Source: Gammaproteobacteria bacterium
GTDB taxonomy: Bacteria > Pseudomonadota > Gammaproteobacteria > Pseudomonadales > JAUIET01
Direction: 5' to 3'
Assembly: GCA_030429735.1 (NCBI GenBank)
Contig: JAUIET010000001.1
Coordinates: 124,001-188,000, forward strand
Length of the DNA: 64,000 bases
The first letter of the stretch is position 1. The number at the start of each line of letters is the position of its first letter. The position numbers and the translations under genes are program-made. Of this stretch, positions 60,915 to 64,000 are shown one piece after another. The notes beneath the pieces were generated by a model. The model did not search any database, was not told where the DNA came from, and saw only the letters and a program-made list of their open reading frames with translations.

Positions 60915-61583
60915 ATGAGCCAGTTCAGACCCAAGTACATTACATTCGACTGCTACGGCACACTGACCCGTTTCCGCATGAAGGATATGGCACAGGAGAT
61001 CTTCTCTGACCGTATCACTGCTGAGCAGATGCCCCGTTTTATCGCCGACTTTGCAGCCTACCGTCTCGATGAAGTACTCGGTGCATGGAAGCCATATGAA
61101 GTCGTACTGCGCGACGCCGTACGCCGGACTTGCAAAAAATGGAAGCTCGACTTCAGCATTGAAGAAGCCAAGCGCTTCTACGACGCAGTACCCACCTGGG
61201 GTCCTCACCCCGATGTCCCGGAGCCCCTGATCAAGATCGCCAAGGAGATTCCGCTGGTCATCCTGTCTAACGCCGATGATCGCCAGATTCACGATAACGT
61301 AGCCAAGTTGGAGGCGCCCTTTGCCCACGTGTTTACCGCCCAACAGGCCCAGGCCTACAAACCCCGCCTGCAGGCTTTCGAGTACATGGTTGACAGCCTG
61401 AACTGCAATCCGGAAGACCTGCTGCATGTCTCCTCCAGCCTGCGCTACGATCTGATGTCTGCCGCCGACATGGGCATCAAGAACACCGTCTTCGTCGATC
61501 GCGGCCACGGTCCGTCCAGTGATTACTACGACTACCATGTAATCAAGGACATTGGCGGTCTGCCTGGTATCGTCGGACTCTGA
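60915..61583 (+). CDS. HAD-superfamily haloacid-dehalogenase-like hydrolase (type II)
   Basis: 222 residues. HAD motifs: I, ITFDCYGTLTRF (nucleophile Asp); II, VILSNADD; Lys in YKPRLQAFEYM; IV region VSSSLRYDLMSAADMG. The lid domain and length match L-2-haloacid dehalogenases (type II), although many such proteins act on other phosphates or small organics. It is encoded 18 bases before the FAD oxidase gene, with which it is co-transcribed; a detoxifying or repair role in the same pathway is possible. Confidence 0.82.
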   Translation: MSQFRPKYITFDCYGTLTRFRMKDMAQEIFSDRITAEQMPRFIADFAAYRLDEVLGAWKPYEVVLRDAVRRTCKKWKLDFSIEEAKRFYDAVPTWGPHPDVPEPLIKIAKEIPLVILSNADDRQIHDNVAKLEAPFAHVFTAQQAQAYKPRLQAFEYMVDSLNCNPEDLLHVSSSLRYDLMSAADMGIKNTVFVDRGHGPSSDYYDYHVIKDIGGLPGIVGL

Positions 61584-61601
61584 AGACGCACGAGTAAACC
61601 G

Positions 61602-62882
61602 ATGAAACCTGTATCCTACTGGCTGGATTCCGCCCCGGCATTCTCGTCCGCTACCCTGGGTCCCCCCCAGGGACGAACTGATGTCGCGGTAATCGGCGGC
61701 GGCTTCACTGGCCTGACCGCGGCTCTGTCGCTGGCACGGGCCGGGGCCTCAGTCACCCTGCTGGAAGCGGGACCAGTCGTGGGAGAGGCTTCGGGTCGCA
61801 ACGGCGGCCAGTGCAACAACGGCACACTTCAGGATTTTGCCGGCCTCACCAGATCCCTCGGTGTAGAAAAGGCCAGCGACTACTACCGCGCCTATAACCA
61901 GGCTGTCGATATGGTCGAGGCGTTGGCGCAGTCGGAAGCTATCGACTGTGACTTTAAGCGCAGCGGTAAGCTCAAAATCGCGGCCAAGCCAGGCCATTAC
62001 GATAACCTGCAACGCACCTGCGCGGCCCTGCAGTCGGCCGGAGTAGACCCCGAGGCCATGGTGCTGGACAAGGCAGCCTTGGCACCGGAAATCAACTCCG
62101 ATGCCTACTATGGCGGCCTACTGCAACCTCGCAGTGCGCAGCTGCACGTGGGCAAGTTTGGCATCGGGTTGGCGGAGCGAGCGGCTGCGGCGGGCGCGCG
62201 GATCTACGAATCCTCGCCGGCGACACAGCTTGATCGAGAGGCCTCCGGAGAGTGGCGAGTCGCCACACCGCATGGGGAAGTCCAGGCCTCCCAGGTACTG
62301 CTGGCCACGGGTGGTGGCGGTCCCGGTCCATTCGGCTGGTTCCGCCGCCGTATCGTGCCAGTGGGCAGTTTCATCGTGGTCACCGAGCCGCTCGGTACCG
62401 AGCGGCTCGATGCCCTGCTGCCGGGCCGGCGCTCCTACGTCAATACGCTCAACATCGGCAACTACTTCCGCCGCACGCCCGATGAGCGCCTGTTGTTTGG
62501 CGGCCGCGCGCGCTTTGCGGTATCCAATCCCCGCTCCGATGCCAAGAGCGGGGTGGTGCTGCAAAAGACCCTCGCCAACACTTTCCCGGTACTCGCCGAC
62601 GCTCGAATCGACTATTGCTGGGGTGGCACCGTGGATATGAGTGCCGACCGCCTGCCGCGGGCGGGCGAACGCAACGGCCTGTTTTATTCCATGGGTTACA
62701 GCGGCCACGGCGTACAGATGGCAGTGATGATGGGCCAGGTGATGGCAAAAATGCTGCAGGGCCAGTCCTCCGGCAACCCCTGGGCAGGCCTGCCCTGGCC
62801 GGCTGTACCGGGTCATTTCGGCAAACCCTGGTTCCTCCCTATGGTAGGGCTGTATTACCGCATGCTGGACTATCTGCACTAA
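61602..62882 (+). CDS. FAD-dependent amine/amino-acid oxidoreductase
   Basis: 426 residues, DAO/PuuB family. Rossmann motif VAVIGGGFTGLTAALSLARA with GLU in LLEAGPV, then EASGRNGGQCNNG, and the C-terminal FAD-binding part with YSMGYSGHGVQM. PuuB relatives oxidise gamma-glutamylputrescine; others act on glycine, sarcosine or D-amino acids. The substrate here is not known. Middle of a rightward HAD-oxidase-binding protein operon. Confidence 0.85.
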   Translation: MKPVSYWLDSAPAFSSATLGPPQGRTDVAVIGGGFTGLTAALSLARAGASVTLLEAGPVVGEASGRNGGQCNNGTLQDFAGLTRSLGVEKASDYYRAYNQAVDMVEALAQSEAIDCDFKRSGKLKIAAKPGHYDNLQRTCAALQSAGVDPEAMVLDKAALAPEINSDAYYGGLLQPRSAQLHVGKFGIGLAERAAAAGARIYESSPATQLDREASGEWRVATPHGEVQASQVLLATGGGGPGPFGWFRRRIVPVGSFIVVTEPLGTERLDALLPGRRSYVNTLNIGNYFRRTPDERLLFGGRARFAVSNPRSDAKSGVVLQKTLANTFPVLADARIDYCWGGTVDMSADRLPRAGERNGLFYSMGYSGHGVQMAVMMGQVMAKMLQGQSSGNPWAGLPWPAVPGHFGKPWFLPMVGLYYRMLDYLH

Positions 62883-62917
62883 ACCCAAACCCTGGACGGG
62901 CCGAGAACAGAAACGCT

Positions 62918-64000
62918 ATGAGTCGAGACACCGCAGAATTCTCCCGTCGCCAGATGCTCCGTGGCCTGGCCGGCCTGGGACTGACCGCAAGCGCCGGCAG
63001 CTCGTTGTTATTGCCCGGCTACCTGCACGCTGAACAGACGCCCGAGGAAATCCCGCAGCCACGCTACGGCGGTCGCATTCGAGTGGCCACCATGAGCTCA
63101 TCCACGGCAGACACCATGGATCCGGCAGCCGGTAGTCTGTCCACGGACTACGTTCGCCATTACATGGTCTACAACGGGCTAACCCAGTACGATGAAGCAC
63201 TCAGGGGGCAACTCTCCCTGGCTGAGTCAATGGAAACGGACGATCAGAAAACGTGGCATGTGACCCTTCGCCAGGGCATTCAGTTCCACGACGGTAAACC
63301 GCTGCAGCCGGAAGATGTGGTGTACTCCCTGATGCGCCACCACGACCCGGCCACCGGCTCACGGGTCAAGCCCATCGCCGACCAGTTTGAAAGCGTGACG
63401 GTAACAGGACCGCGAAAGGTCCGTATCAACCTCACCAGCCCCAACGCCGATCTGCCGGAGATTCTGGCTGACTCCCACTTCCTAATCGTTCAGGATGGCA
63501 CCAGCGATTTTCGCAATGCCGCGGGCACTGGCCCCTACAAAATCGCCGAGTTCCGCCCCGGTGTGCGCACCATTGGCAAGCGCAACGAGAACTACTGGAA
63601 ACCCGGTAAACCCTATCTCGACGAAATAGAATTAGTGGGCATTCCGGATAAGACCGCCCGGGTGAACGCACTGTTATCCGGCGACGTCCAGCTGGTCAAC
63701 GCGATTGATCCGCGCTCCACCCGGCGGGTCGAACAGGCAAAGGGATTCTCCGTCATGGAGACACCCTCCAGCCTGTATACCAGTCTGGTCATTCGCCAGG
63801 ACGTGCCGCCCACCAACAGCCGCGACCTGACCCTGGCCATCAAATACCTGCTGGATCGACCTACCATCAAACGGGCACTGTTTCGCGGTTACGCGACCAT
63901 CGCCAATGATCACCCGGTGCATCCCAGCCACCCCTTTTACGCCGCGGACCTGCCGCAACGGGAGCACGATCCTGATCGCGCCAGCTACCATCTCAGGAAG
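62918..64000 (+). CDS. ABC-transporter solute-binding protein, family 5 (partial)
   Basis: The first 361 codons of a gene that runs past the window end. A Tat signal (FSRRQMLRGLAGLGLTASAG) is followed by the mature protein beginning GGRIRVATM. Typical SBP_bac_5 landmarks: YNGLTQYDEA, WHVTLRQGIQFHDGKPLQPEDVVYSL, GTGPYKIAEFRPG, RVNALLSGDVQLVN. It binds oligopeptides, opines or amines and passes them to an importer probably encoded just outside. It links uptake to the aminotransferase/oxidase genes. Confidence 0.88.
   Translation, partial: MSRDTAEFSRRQMLRGLAGLGLTASAGSSLLLPGYLHAEQTPEEIPQPRYGGRIRVATMSSSTADTMDPAAGSLSTDYVRHYMVYNGLTQYDEALRGQLSLAESMETDDQKTWHVTLRQGIQFHDGKPLQPEDVVYSLMRHHDPATGSRVKPIADQFESVTVTGPRKVRINLTSPNADLPEILADSHFLIVQDGTSDFRNAAGTGPYKIAEFRPGVRTIGKRNENYWKPGKPYLDEIELVGIPDKTARVNALLSGDVQLVNAIDPRSTRRVEQAKGFSVMETPSSLYTSLVIRQDVPPTNSRDLTLAIKYLLDRPTIKRALFRGYATIANDHPVHPSHPFYAADLPQREHDPDRASYHLRK

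Overview
The window looks like the chromosome of a marine-type gammaproteobacterium. This is inferred from gene families and base composition and was not tested against a database. It falls into four blocks. Block 1 (1-8166) is the end of an integrating conjugative element of the PFGI-1/SPI-7 type. It has a partition/replication operon (cro-like, parB, DUF2857, STY4528 family) divergent from a CI-like repressor, followed by AlpA, an excisionase and a tyrosine integrase. A hipBA toxin-antitoxin pair lies at the extreme end.

Block 2 (about 8210-42180) is an orphan nonribosomal peptide cluster. One 18-kb gene encodes a five-module synthetase of 5988 residues: A-T / C-A-T / Cy-A-T / C-A(N-MT)-T-E / C-A-T-TE. 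Binding-pocket codes read by eye suggest Thr, Asn, Cys (cyclised to thiazoline), N-methyl-Tyr (epimerised to D) and one unassigned residue. Around it lie an MbtH protein, a phosphopantetheinyl transferase, two cytochromes P450, a Rieske oxygenase, a CmcJ-type oxygenase, a metallo-beta-lactamase-fold hydrolase and an M29-peptidase-like protein with altered metal ligands. An FkbH/ACP/unknown-protein operon of the kind that loads glyceryl units is also present. A complete Fe-siderophore/B12-type ABC importer (ATPase, fused double permease, binding protein) lies immediately upstream of the synthetase and runs in the same direction, so a siderophore or other metallophore is the best guess.

The block is framed by an 18-bp perfect inverted repeat. 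Outside that lies a 285-bp imperfect direct repeat made of the 3' end of hipA plus its downstream flank. The right copy of the direct repeat ends in what looks like the 3' end of a tRNA-Leu gene. This argues that the cluster was acquired as an island or as one unit of a tandem island array.

Block 3 (42190-54912) opens with a graveyard of insertion sequences: an IS200-like relic, a hipA relic, an IS66 tail, and an apparently intact IS110 transposase beside or inside an IS4 remnant. A czc-type heavy-metal efflux operon (czcI-like, czcC, czcB, czcA) follows, then a TonB-dependent receptor and a PepSY membrane protein. A 108-bp repeat with a GGCAGA-N-TCTGCC inverted repeat sits at similar distances upstream of both the efflux operon and the receptor gene, suggesting shared control or a duplicated promoter.

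Block 4 (55020-64000) is a catabolic region: an Lrp/AsnC regulator, a GhrA-like hydroxyacid dehydrogenase that seems to start at ATC, and a GabD-like aldehyde dehydrogenase. It continues with a TtuC/DmlA-like decarboxylating dehydrogenase, a class III aminotransferase, a HAD-type dehalogenase-like protein, a FAD amine/amino-acid oxidase and a Tat-exported solute-binding protein cut by the window end. Together these suggest uptake and oxidation of an amine or amino acid to a semialdehyde and organic acid; the substrate is unknown.
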